Assembly: GCF_029893355.1 (NCBI RefSeq)
Contig: NZ_JARZAI010000008.1
Span: forward strand, 206,143-270,142
Length of the DNA: 64,000 bases
Direction of reading: 5' to 3'
From: Kitasatospora sp. MAA4
Lineage (GTDB): Bacteria > Actinomycetota > Actinomycetes > Streptomycetales > Streptomycetaceae
Below are positions 10,617 through 18,523 of the stretch, in pieces. Positions within the stretch are counted from its first letter, which is position 1, and each line of letters opens with the position of its first letter. The notes below the pieces were generated by a model. That model was not told the origin of the DNA and searched no databases. It saw only the letters and a program-made list of their open reading frames with translations. A program made the translations under genes and the position numbers.

Positions 10617-11572
10617 ACGGGCGCCTCCCAGCCGAGCATGATCTCCCGCTCCAGGACGGGATACCCGGCCCGGGCGAAGGCCGCCGCCATGGGGGTGTTG
10701 CCGACGTCCGTGGACGCCCCGATGCACTCCGGCCCGGTGGCCGCCAGCACCCGGGTGCCCTCGGCGAGGATCTCGTCCGCATAGCCCTGGCCACGGTGCG
10801 CGGGCAGCACCCCGAGGTACGCGATGATCGGGCGGTAGCTGTTGCGCGCGGCGACCACCAGGCCCACCGGCTCGCCGCTCAGCGGCAGGCTGGCCACCCG
10901 CCACCAGTCGCGCGGACTGGTGTACTGCGCGAACTCGTCGTCGTAGTGGAACTGCGCGGCCTGCCGCGGGGTCATCCGGCTCAGGTCGTCCAGGCTGTGC
11001 GCGTCCAGCGTGCCCGGCAGGATCCGCGTCAGCAGGTCGATCAGCTCCACCTCCCCGGCCACCGCCCGGAAGGCCAGCCGCCCGGTGGGCGCCGGGACCG
11101 GAGTGCCGGCCGTCCACCGCAGGCGCAGCCGCTCCACGAACGGCCGCGCACCCAGCTCCTGCACCACGGCGAGCCGGCCCTCGACGGCGGCGCACAGCTC
11201 GGCGTCCGCGCGCCAGTCGGCCGGCAGGAACCGGGTGTACCGGGGCGGCACGACGTCCGCCGGGACGACCGCGGCCAGCGCCGCCCGCAACAGCGCGGCG
11301 CCGGCGGCCCGGTGGCCGGGCAGGTAGTCGAAGACGTCCAGCAGGAGGGGCTCGACGTCGGAGGGGCGGCACCACCAGGAGACACGGGCCAGCAGCCGTC
11401 CGTCCTCGTCCAGCGCGACCCAGGTCCAGGCCGGGCGGCGGTGTCCGGACTCCAGGTCCGCGGCCACTTCGTGGTTGAAGACGTAGGGGATCCGGTTGAA
11501 CAGGTCGACCTCCTCCGGTCCGGTGATCGGACGAAGGGTGGGACGACCGGGTTCTGCGGGTGTGTCAGTCAA
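10589..11572 (-). CDS. GNAT family N-acetyltransferase, two-domain
   Basis: About 327 residues. The C-terminal half is a clear GNAT acyltransferase: VGLVVAARNSYRPIIAYLGVLPAHRGQGYA contains the acetyl-CoA pyrophosphate-binding R/Q-x-x-G-x-G/A motif as HRGQGYA, followed by ADEILAEG. The N-terminal half resembles a second, degenerate GNAT fold, as in mycothiol synthase-like tandem proteins. The likely start is TTG 11572, preceded at 7-base spacing by GGGAG; no ATG fits well. It is divergent from the Ser/Thr kinase gene. Substrate unknown. Confidence 0.8.
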   Translation of the reverse strand: MTDTPAEPGRPTLRPITGPEEVDLFNRIPYVFNHEVAADLESGHRRPAWTWVALDEDGRLLARVSWWCRPSDVEPLLLDVFDYLPGHRAAGAALLRAALAAVVPADVVPPRYTRFLPADWRADAELCAAVEGRLAVVQELGARPFVERLRLRWTAGTPVPAPTGRLAFRAVAGEVELIDLLTRILPGTLDAHSLDDLSRMTPRQAAQFHYDDEFAQYTSPRDWWRVASLPLSGEPVGLVVAARNSYRPIIAYLGVLPAHRGQGYADEILAEGTRVLAATGPECIGASTDVGNTPMAAAFARAGYPVLEREIMLGWEAPVYALDLPAA

Positions 11573-11786
11573 GTACGTGCTCCCAGCTGATGGCTCGGCC
11601 CGTAGTTCTACCGGCCCGTGCGCACCGGGGACAAACCGATAAGAACGAAGATCGACTCCAGTGGTGCACGAAGCACCCGAACCGTGACCCGCGGACCCGC
11701 AACCCCGAGGCGTCGAGGACGCGTCGATGGCAGCGGCACGTACTACTGTGCGCTCGGCAATTCCGCGACAGAAGGAACGATCGGCG

Positions 11787-13550
11787 ATGAACGGCAACGA
11801 CGCGTCCCACAGACCCGAGGCCTGGGAGCTGCCCGGGTACGTCCACGATCGGGTGCTCGGTGCGGGGGCCAGCGGCCGGGTCGTGCTCGCCCGGCACGAG
11901 GCCACCGGCACCCCCGTCGCCATCAAGTACCTGAGCCGGGCGGCCGAGGGCCGCGAGGCCTTCCGCGCCGAGGCCACCCTGCTCGGCGACCTGCGCTCGC
12001 CGCACGTCGCGCAGTTGTACGAGTACGTGGAGAGCGGGCTCGGCGCCGCCATCGTGATGGAGCTGGTGGACGGCATCGCGCTGCGCACGCTGCTCCAGCA
12101 GGAGGGGGCCACCGGGCCGGAGGCCGCGCTGGTGGTCCTCAAGGGCTCGTTGCTCGGCCTGGCCGCCGCCCACGCCGCCGGGGTCGTGCACCGCGACTAC
12201 AAGCCGGCCAACGTGCTGGTCGCCGCGGACGGTTCGTCCAAGCTGGTCGACTTCGGCGTCGCGGTGCGCAGCGGCGACAGCGGTACGATCTCGGGCACGC
12301 CCGCCTACATGGCGCCCGAGCAGTGGGCCGGCCGACCGGCCTCGCCGGCCGCCGACGTGTACGCGGCCACCGTGACCTTCTTCGAGTGCCTGACCGGCGC
12401 GAAGCCGTACGGCGGCACCACGCTGGTCGAACTCGCGCTCCAGCACACCGAGGCGCCGATCCCCGACGAGCTGGCGCCCGACCAGGTGCGGCCGCTGATC
12501 CGCAAGGGCCTGGCCAAGACCCCGCAGGGCCGCCCGTCCAGCGCGGCCGAGCTGGTGGTCGAACTGGAGGCGGTCGCGGCGGCCGGGTACGGCGAGGACT
12601 GGGAGGAGTGCGGGCAGCGCAAGCTCGCCGCCCTGGTGGCGCTGCTCCCGCTGCTGCTGCCCTCGGCGGGCGGCGCGGCGGGCGGGGGCACCACGGCGCT
12701 GGCCACCACCACGCTCGGCGGCGTCGCGACGGAGGCGGCCGCGCCCGTGCGGTCGCTCTGGGCGCGGACCGGTCGCCGGACCCGGCTGACCGGCGGCGTC
12801 GCGGCGGCGGTGCTGCTCACCGCGGGGGTCGGCGGGATCGCGATAGCGGGGGAGAACGCCGCCGACGTCCGCAGCACGGTGGGCGCTCCGGCCCCGGAGC
12901 TGACGACGAGTCTGGGCCCGGGGGCCTCCGCGCCCGCGCCGTCCGCCTCTTCCGCCTCTTCCGCCTCCTCTTCCGCCTCCGGCCAGGTCCCGCCTTCGGC
13001 ATCAGCGTCCGTCTCGGCCACCCCCACGCCGTCAGCGTCCGCCTCGGCGCGCCTCGGCGGCGCCGTCACCGAGGCCCCCGCGACGTCCTCGGCCACCGGC
13101 GGGGCTCCCTCGGTGCCCGGAGCTCCGACGATGGCCGCGCCGCCCACCATCGCGGCGCCGCCCACGGTGGCAGGCCCCACGACGGCGTCGCCGACCTCCG
13201 CCTCGCCGTCCCCCAAGCCGAGCCCCTCGCCCGCGCCCGCGCTGCGGATCCTGCGGGTCGGGCTGGGCACGCCGAGCTGCACCAACTACGGCATCAGCGT
13301 TCCCGTGACGGTCGCCACCAGCGGCACGGGGACCGGTCAGCTGACCATCGACTGGACGGACACCGACAGCAACGGCCGGGTCATCGTGGTCGGCAGCACG
13401 ACCGTCCCGCTGCCGCAGCGCGGCACCGTCTCGGTCACCCGTACGTTCGGCAACGGCGACCGCTCGGCGTACTGGGGAGCCCAGAGCGCCGCACCCGCGC
13501 CCTTCGCCACGACGCGGACGCCCTCGGTGCTCTGCAACCCCCCTGGCTGA
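11787..13550 (+). CDS. Membrane Ser/Thr protein kinase with extracellular C-terminal domain
   Basis: 587 residues. The cytoplasmic Hanks-type kinase domain (about 15-275) has the Gly-loop LGAGASGRV, Lys47 in VAIKYL, HRDYKPAN at 135-142, DFG at 155-157 and GTPAYMAPEQW. HRDYKPAN has Tyr instead of the usual Leu/Val before the Lys. One membrane helix follows (about 334-355), then a long Ser/Ala/Pro-rich linker and a C-terminal beta-rich domain (about 485-587) with Cys residues near both ends (PSCTNYG, VLCNPPG). ATG 11787 has GAAGGAA at 11771-11777. The next gene encodes a membrane protein with a similar outer domain, so the two probably act together. Confidence 0.93.
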   Translation: MNGNDASHRPEAWELPGYVHDRVLGAGASGRVVLARHEATGTPVAIKYLSRAAEGREAFRAEATLLGDLRSPHVAQLYEYVESGLGAAIVMELVDGIALRTLLQQEGATGPEAALVVLKGSLLGLAAAHAAGVVHRDYKPANVLVAADGSSKLVDFGVAVRSGDSGTISGTPAYMAPEQWAGRPASPAADVYAATVTFFECLTGAKPYGGTTLVELALQHTEAPIPDELAPDQVRPLIRKGLAKTPQGRPSSAAELVVELEAVAAAGYGEDWEECGQRKLAALVALLPLLLPSAGGAAGGGTTALATTTLGGVATEAAAPVRSLWARTGRRTRLTGGVAAAVLLTAGVGGIAIAGENAADVRSTVGAPAPELTTSLGPGASAPAPSASSASSASSSASGQVPPSASASVSATPTPSASASARLGGAVTEAPATSSATGGAPSVPGAPTMAAPPTIAAPPTVAGPTTASPTSASPSPKPSPSPAPALRILRVGLGTPSCTNYGISVPVTVATSGTGTGQLTIDWTDTDSNGRVIVVGSTTVPLPQRGTVSVTRTFGNGDRSAYWGAQSAAPAPFATTRTPSVLCNPPG

Positions 13551-13607
13551 GCGCATCCGCTCGCCCACCACCCCGTACTCGCCCAGCCTTTGCTCCAGGG
13601 AAACCTC

Positions 13608-14384
13608 ATGACCAGTCCTCAGCAGCCCCCGACCCCCGCCGACGACAGCGCCACCCTGCTCGACAGCTCGGCCTGGCCGACCCCCGCCGCCGGCACCCCG
13701 GTGGCTCCCACCGGCGTCAGCCTGGTCAAGCGCACCGCCGCCGCCGATGCCACAGTCGCGCTCGATGCCACGGTTGCGCTCGACGCCACAGTCGCGCTCG
13801 ACGCGGCCACGGTGGAGTTCGCCGAGGAGGAACCGACTGCGGCGCTCCCGGCACCCCTGGCGCCCGGCGAACTGCGCCGCTTCGGCCCCGGTGTCCCCGC
13901 CGCCGCGCCGGCCGTCCCGGCGCTCGCCGCCGCCGTCTGGCACGGCGACACCGCCTCCGACGCCTCAGACGTCCCCGCCGTACGCCGTCGCCGCCGGGCG
14001 CTGGGCGGCTGGCTGCTGCCGATCGCCGTCCTGCTCGCGGTGCTGGCTTTCCTGGCCTGGCAGCGCTACACCCCGGCGGTCCGGGTGACCGGCGTGGCCG
14101 TGCGCAGCGACGCCGCCGGTCCCGGCTGCGACGGCACCGCGGTGGTGACCGGCACCCTGCAGACCGACGGCGGCGCCGGAACCGTCCGCTACCGCTGGCA
14201 GCGCAGCGACGGCACCGTCTCCGACGAGCTGTCCCAGCCGATCGCCCGCGGCAGCCACCGGACCGACGTCGTGCTGCGCTGGACCTTCGACGGCCACGGC
14301 ACGATGCAGGCCACCGCGACGCTGAACGTCCTGTCGCCGCAGGCCCGTTCGGCGTCCACCACCTTCACCTACACCTGCCGCTGA
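13608..14384 (+). CDS. Single-pass membrane protein with Thr repeat and kinase-like outer domain
   Basis: About 258 residues and no named family. The N-terminal cytoplasmic part contains three perfect hexapeptide repeats DATVAL (residues 47-64) and further Thr/Asp/Glu-rich stretches (DDSATLLDSS, EEEPTAALP). A basic RRRRR stop precedes a membrane helix (LLPIAVLLAVLAFLAW). The outer domain resembles the last 100 residues of the adjacent kinase: a beta strand with V-x-V, Cys, a Gly-rich turn, an aromatic-x-W strand and a final Cys. ATG 13608 has AGGGA at 13597-13601. It is 57 bp downstream of the kinase gene and probably co-transcribed. Inference: a substrate or partner of the kinase. Confidence 0.75.
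   Translation: MTSPQQPPTPADDSATLLDSSAWPTPAAGTPVAPTGVSLVKRTAAADATVALDATVALDATVALDAATVEFAEEEPTAALPAPLAPGELRRFGPGVPAAAPAVPALAAAVWHGDTASDASDVPAVRRRRRALGGWLLPIAVLLAVLAFLAWQRYTPAVRVTGVAVRSDAAGPGCDGTAVVTGTLQTDGGAGTVRYRWQRSDGTVSDELSQPIARGSHRTDVVLRWTFDGHGTMQATATLNVLSPQARSASTTFTYTCR
13746..13799 (+). repeat. Three tandem 18-bp coding repeats
   Basis: GATGCCACAGTCGCGCTC at 13746-13763 is followed by two copies with one or two changes (13764-13781, 13782-13799). They encode DATVAL three times in the cytoplasmic part of the membrane protein. Confidence 0.9.
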
Positions 14385-14461
14385 CACAACGTGAGGTTAC
14401 TATCGGGTAGATTCCAGGGGTCATTCGCGGGGGACTCGCAGACCCTATGGAGGAATTGCCC

Positions 14462-16087
14462 TTGCTTCGCCACCAGATCCCCCTGTTCGCCGCCGTCCTC
14501 GTCGCGATATCCGCGACTCCGGCGCTGGCGGACACCCCAGTGCCGGCGCCCGCCGCAGCGCCCGCCTCGGCCACGCCGCACCTGGACGCCGTCGAGCAGA
14601 CGCTGCGTCAGGTCTCGCCGGGCCTCGAAGGATCCGTCTGGCAGCGGACCAGCGGCAACAGCCTGGACGCCCCGGCCGACGACCCGGCCGGCTGGCTGCT
14701 GCAGACCCCCGGGTGCTGGGGGGACCCGAGCTGCGCCCAGCGGCCCGGCACGGACCGGCTGCTCGCGAAGATGACCGGGAACATCGCGCAGGCGACCCGT
14801 ACCGTGGACATCTCCTCGCTCGCGCCGTTCCCGAACGGGGAGTTCGAGGACGCCATCGTCGCCGGCCTGAAGGCCTCGACGGCCGCCGGCCACCACCTGA
14901 CGGTCCGGATCCTGGTCGGGGCCGCGCCGCTCTACAACATCAGCGCCCTGCCGTCCTCCTACCGCGACGAGCTGGTCAAGAAGCTCGGCCCGGCGGCGGA
15001 CGGCGTCACGCTGAACGTCGCGTCGATGACCACCGCCAAGACCTCGTTCTCCTGGAACCACTCCAAGCTCCTGGTGGTCGACGGCCAGAGCGTGATCACC
15101 GGCGGCATCAACAACTGGAAGGACGACTACATCGACACCACCCACCCGGTGTCGGACGTCGACCTCGCGTTGACCGGCCCGGCCGCCTCCGCCGCCGGCG
15201 CCTACCTCGACACCCTGTGGACCTGGACCTGCCGCAACACCGGTCCGCTGTCGGCCGCCTGGTTCGCCTCCACCGGCGGGTCGCCCTGCCTGCCGACCCT
15301 GGAGCAGGACGCGAACCCGGCCCCCGCCGCCGCGACCGGCACCGTCCCGGTGATCGCCGTCGGCGGCCTGGGCGTCGGCATCCGCAGCAGCGACCCGGCC
15401 TCGACGTACCAGCCCGTCCCGGCCACCGCGCCCGACACCGCCTGCGGCCTGATCCACCTGCCCGACCACACCAACGCCGACCGCGACTACGAGACGGTCA
15501 ACCCGGAGGAGAACGCCCTGCGGGCGCTGGTGGCCAGTGCCACCAGCCATGTCGAGATCTCCCAGCAGGACCTGAACGGCACCTGCCCCCCGCTTCCCCG
15601 CTACGACGTCCGGCTCTACGACACCCTCGCGGCCAAGCTCGCCGCCGGGGTCAAGGTCCGCATCACGGTCAGCGACCCGGCCAACCGCGGCGCGGTCGGC
15701 AGCGGCGGCTACTCGCAGATCAAGTCGCTCTCGGAGGTCAGCGACGCGCTTCGCAGCCGCCTCACCGCGCTCACCGGCAACCCGGTGTCTGCTCAGGCCG
15801 CGATGTGCCAGAACCTCCAGCTCGCCTCCTTCCGCGCCGCCGACGGCAGCAGCTGGGCGGACGGACACCCGTTCGCGCTGCACCACAAGCTGGTCTCGGT
15901 CGACGGCTCGGCGTTCTACATCGGCTCCAAGAACCTGTACCCGGCCTGGCTGCAGGACTTCGGCTACATCGTCGAAGACCCGCAGGCCGCCGCGCAGTTG
16001 GACGCCAACCTGCTCGCCCCCGAGTGGCAGTACTCCCAGGCGGCCGCCACCTTCGACTACGCGCGAGGCATCTGCGCCGCGCCGTGA
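14462..16087 (+). CDS. pld: Secreted phospholipase D
   Basis: Hydrolyses, and in streptomycetes also transphosphatidylates, phospholipids at the head-group phosphodiester (EC 3.1.4.4). About 541 residues, the usual size for Streptomyces PLD. Two HKD motifs are present: HSKLLVVD (about 200) followed by GGIN, and HHKLVSVD (about 474) followed by GSKN. A Sec signal peptide is evident ([21 protein letters not shown]). TTG 14462 is preferred as start because GGAGGA at 14449-14454 stands 7 bases before it; the in-frame ATG 14447 overlaps that site and lacks its own. It ends before two tandem stem-loops. Confidence 0.93.
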   Translation: MLRHQIPLFAAVLVAISATPALADTPVPAPAAAPASATPHLDAVEQTLRQVSPGLEGSVWQRTSGNSLDAPADDPAGWLLQTPGCWGDPSCAQRPGTDRLLAKMTGNIAQATRTVDISSLAPFPNGEFEDAIVAGLKASTAAGHHLTVRILVGAAPLYNISALPSSYRDELVKKLGPAADGVTLNVASMTTAKTSFSWNHSKLLVVDGQSVITGGINNWKDDYIDTTHPVSDVDLALTGPAASAAGAYLDTLWTWTCRNTGPLSAAWFASTGGSPCLPTLEQDANPAPAAATGTVPVIAVGGLGVGIRSSDPASTYQPVPATAPDTACGLIHLPDHTNADRDYETVNPEENALRALVASATSHVEISQQDLNGTCPPLPRYDVRLYDTLAAKLAAGVKVRITVSDPANRGAVGSGGYSQIKSLSEVSDALRSRLTALTGNPVSAQAAMCQNLQLASFRAADGSSWADGHPFALHHKLVSVDGSAFYIGSKNLYPAWLQDFGYIVEDPQAAAQLDANLLAPEWQYSQAAATFDYARGICAAP

Positions 16088-16227
16088 CGTGACCTGCTTC
16101 CCGGCGCCTCTCGCCTGGCATGTCCGTGTCCGGAAAAACCGCTGGTCATAGCCCTGTTCAGGCTGCCCGCGCGGGTCTAGAGTTCCCGGTCACGGCAGCC
16201 CTCCACCCCCCAAGAGCGGGGCTGCCC

Positions 16228-16258
16228 GGCGGGGCCCGGCCTCCGCACCGGCCCCGCC
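16228..16258. terminator. Bidirectional stem-loop, first of a tandem
   Basis: GGCGGGGCC (16228-16236) pairs with GGCCCCGCC (16250-16258) in the gap between the convergent phospholipase D and MBL genes. Confidence 0.55.
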
Positions 16259-16299
16259 GCGGCCGGGACCGCACGCTGACCCGCCCTGGTCCCGGCCGC
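16259..16299. terminator. Bidirectional stem-loop, second of a tandem
   Basis: GCGGCCGGGACC (16259-16270) pairs perfectly over 12 bp with GGTCCCGGCCGC (16288-16299), immediately after the first stem-loop. Confidence 0.6.
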
Positions 16300-16319
16300 C
16301 CGATTACCCGGCTGTGCGG

Positions 16320-17138
16320 CTATCCGGCCGCGCGGTCGAACTCGTCGGGGTCGTGGGCGCAGATCAGCCGGACCTCGGCGCCGTGCTCGCGGCGCAGCGC
16401 GCGCAGCCGCTCCTGGTTGTGCAGGCGGGCGCGGTCGTCCACGGCCACCATCCGCTGGAAGGCGCGCAGGCCGGGCGGGCGGCGACCCGCGCCGGGGTCG
16501 ATGTCCGTGTGCGAGAAGTAGGCGTCCCCGCAGTGCAGCAGCCAGCCCTCGCCGTCGCGGACCGCGACGCCGCTGTGGCCGCGGGTGTGGCCCGGCAGCG
16601 GCACCAGCAGGAGGTCGGAGCTCGCTTCGGCCAGCGGCCGGACCGCCTGGAAGCCGTACCAGGACTCCCCACCGCTCCCGTGCTCCACCCAGCGCGGCCC
16701 GTGTGCCCACTGGACCGGCCGGTACCGGTCCCGTTCGCCGCGGGTCGCGCGGGCCCGGGCGGCCCGCAGCTCGTCGGCCAGCACGTGCACCCGGGCATCC
16801 GGGAAGTCGGCGAGGCCGCCGGCGTGGTCGACGTCGAGGTGGGTCAGCACGATGTGGCGGACGTCCTGCGGTCGGTGGCCCAGCGCGCGCAGCTGGTGCA
16901 GGGCGGTGGAGGCGAGCGAGAGCTGCGGGCGCACCATCGTCAGGAACCCGCGGCCCAGCCGGCCCGGGTCGGCGATGTCGCCGGTCCCCAGCCCGGTGTC
17001 CACCAGGATCAGGCCGTCGGCGGACTCCACCACCAGGCAGTGGGCCACCATGCGTCCGGTCAGCCGTCCGCCGCTGCCCAGCAGCAGCCGTCCGCCGAGT
17101 GGGCACATGCTGGCGCAGTCCAGGTGATGGATGGTCAT
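16320..17138 (-). CDS. MBL-fold metallo-hydrolase (N-acyl homoserine lactonase-like)
   Basis: 272 residues of metallo-beta-lactamase fold. The metal-binding motif HLDVDHAGG (H100-x-D102-x-D104-H105) matches the HxHxDH pattern with the second His replaced by Asp, as in the AttM/AiiA-like lactonases. Further ligands lie in LPGHTRGHSGV, LHCGDAYFS and ICAHDPDEF. The N-terminal DCASMCPLGG block is also typical of this subgroup. A cytoplasmic lactone- or ester-hydrolysing role is likely, but quorum quenching is not shown. It is convergent with phospholipase D. Confidence 0.85.
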   Translation of the reverse strand: MTIHHLDCASMCPLGGRLLLGSGGRLTGRMVAHCLVVESADGLILVDTGLGTGDIADPGRLGRGFLTMVRPQLSLASTALHQLRALGHRPQDVRHIVLTHLDVDHAGGLADFPDARVHVLADELRAARARATRGERDRYRPVQWAHGPRWVEHGSGGESWYGFQAVRPLAEASSDLLLVPLPGHTRGHSGVAVRDGEGWLLHCGDAYFSHTDIDPGAGRRPPGLRAFQRMVAVDDRARLHNQERLRALRREHGAEVRLICAHDPDEFDRAAG

Positions 17139-17185
17139 GCGGCCACTGTAGCCGGGCCCGGACTACGGCTCCGGGCTACTCCGGG

Positions 17186-17506
17186 CTACGGCTTGAGGTG
17201 CACCAGGATCCGGCCGGTGTTGCTCTGGTCCGCCTCGACGCGGTCGTACAACTTCCTGATGTGGCGCTGGCCGAGGAAGGCGAGCACCCGCTTCCTCAGC
17301 TGGCCGGTCCCTTTCCCCGGGATGATCTCGATCACCGTCTCGCCGGTCCGGACCGCCTTGAAGAGGATCTCCCGCAGGGCGAGCTCGATGTCGCGGTTGT
17401 TCCGGAAGATCGGATGCAGGTCCAGGGTGAGCAAGGCCGGGACTCCCAGGGGTGCGGCGGGCGGAGGCAGTGGGCAGCGTACGTCGCTGTCGGTGCCCCG
17501 TGCCAT
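17186..17506 (-). CDS. Smr-domain protein
   Basis: 106 residues. After a variable N-terminus, the Smr (small MutS-related) domain runs from LTLDLHPIF (about 27) through the glycine loop IIPGKGTG (about 61-68) to the end. The LDLH and PGKGTG motifs are the family signature; Smr domains act as nicking or RNA-cleaving nucleases. The standalone size is usual in actinobacteria. Its start codon is only 10 bp from that of the divergent AraC-family gene, so the two promoters must overlap. Confidence 0.8.
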   Translation of the reverse strand: MARGTDSDVRCPLPPPAAPLGVPALLTLDLHPIFRNNRDIELALREILFKAVRTGETVIEIIPGKGTGQLRKRVLAFLGQRHIRKLYDRVEADQSNTGRILVHLKP

Positions 17507-17516
17507 CCTGGAACGC

Positions 17517-17921
17517 GTGACAGCAGATCTGGTCAGGTTGCGCCGGGCGCGGGATGCGATGGACCGCGACTACGCCCAGCCGCTCGACGTCCCGGCGCTG
17601 GCGCGGGTCGCCCTGATGTCGCCGGGCCACTTCTCGCGCAGCTTCCGCGCCGCGTTCGGCGAGACGCCGTACGGGTACCTGATGACGCGCCGCATCGAGC
17701 GGGCGAAGGCGCTGCTGCGCCGCGGCGACCTGAGCGTGACGGAGGTCTGCTTCGCGGTCGGCTGCTCCTCGCTGGGGTCGTTCAGCTCGCGGTTCACCGA
17801 GCTGGTCGGCGAGACCCCGAGCGCGTACCGGGCTCGCGACCACGAGCTGGGCGCCGCGATCCCGGCCTGCTTCGCCAAGATGCACACCAGACCGGTCAGG
17901 GGTACCCGCCCCAAGCTCTAG
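17517..17921 (+). CDS. Short AraC-family transcriptional regulator
   Basis: About 134 residues, consisting almost only of the double helix-turn-helix DNA-binding unit. The first HTH has LARVALMSPGHFSRSFRAAFGE and the second has VTEVCFAVGCSSLGSFSSRF, ending with ETPSAYR. No ligand-binding domain is attached. The start is taken as GTG 17517 (VTADLVRLRRA). It lies 9 bp upstream of a VOC-family gene; AraC/VOC pairs like this are frequent in streptomycetes and probably form an operon. Confidence 0.88.
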   Translation: MTADLVRLRRARDAMDRDYAQPLDVPALARVALMSPGHFSRSFRAAFGETPYGYLMTRRIERAKALLRRGDLSVTEVCFAVGCSSLGSFSSRFTELVGETPSAYRARDHELGAAIPACFAKMHTRPVRGTRPKL

Positions 17922-17930
17922 CCTTGAAAC

Positions 17931-18347
17931 ATGGACCTCAGAATCTCCCACTGCTTCATCGGCGTTGACGACCACGAGCGCGCGCTCGCCTTCTACCGCG
18001 ACGTGCTCGGCTTCCAGGTGCGGACCGACGTCGCGTTCGAGGGGATGCGCTGGGTGACGCTCAGCCCCCCGTTGCAGCCGGACCTGGAGATCGTCCTGGA
18101 GGCGCCCGGCGCGAACCCGTGCGCCTCGCCGGACGACCAGAAGATCCTCTCGGAGCTGCTGGCCAAGGGGGTGCTGCGCGGGGTGGCGTTCAGGACCGAC
18201 GACTGCGACGCCACCTTCGAGCACATCCAGGCGTCCGGCGCCGAGGTGGTCCAGGAGCCGATCGACCAGCCGTACGGCGTGCGCGACTGCGCCTTCCGCG
18301 ACCCCGCGGGCAACATGCTGCGCTTCTCGCAGACCACTGCCCGGTAG
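17931..18347 (+). CDS. VOC family (glyoxalase/bleomycin resistance) protein
   Basis: 138 residues with the paired beta-alpha-beta-beta-beta modules of the vicinal oxygen chelate fold. The N-terminal ISHCFIGVDDHERALAFYRD has a metal-type His, and the C-terminal VRDCAFRDPAGNMLRF is the usual closing strand pair with an acidic position. Such proteins are dioxygenases, isomerases or drug-binding proteins. It is probably co-transcribed with the upstream AraC gene. Substrate unknown. Confidence 0.88.
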   Translation: MDLRISHCFIGVDDHERALAFYRDVLGFQVRTDVAFEGMRWVTLSPPLQPDLEIVLEAPGANPCASPDDQKILSELLAKGVLRGVAFRTDDCDATFEHIQASGAEVVQEPIDQPYGVRDCAFRDPAGNMLRFSQTTAR

Positions 18348-18414
18348 CCGCCCGGTAGCCGCCCTTTTCGCAGGCTCGCCGATTCGTTGTCTGTGCGTCA
18401 TGTGCCGTACAGCG

Positions 18415-18432
18415 AACTTGTCCAGACAAGTT
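18415..18432. promoter_or_regulatory. Perfect palindrome upstream of phospholipase C
   Basis: AACTTGTC CA GACAAGTT has 8-bp arms and a 2-bp centre. It lies about 90 bp before the phospholipase C start and resembles GntR/HutC-type operators (for example the DasR-site core TGGTCTAGACCA). It is a candidate operator for the downstream gene. Confidence 0.6.
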
Positions 18433-18523
18433 GCTGAGGGTTCCCGCACCCTTCTCGGTAGTCGTGACCCACGAGTGCCGCGCGGTCTCCCGCCCCCGCG
18501 CGGCCCTGACGAAAGGGCCCTGC

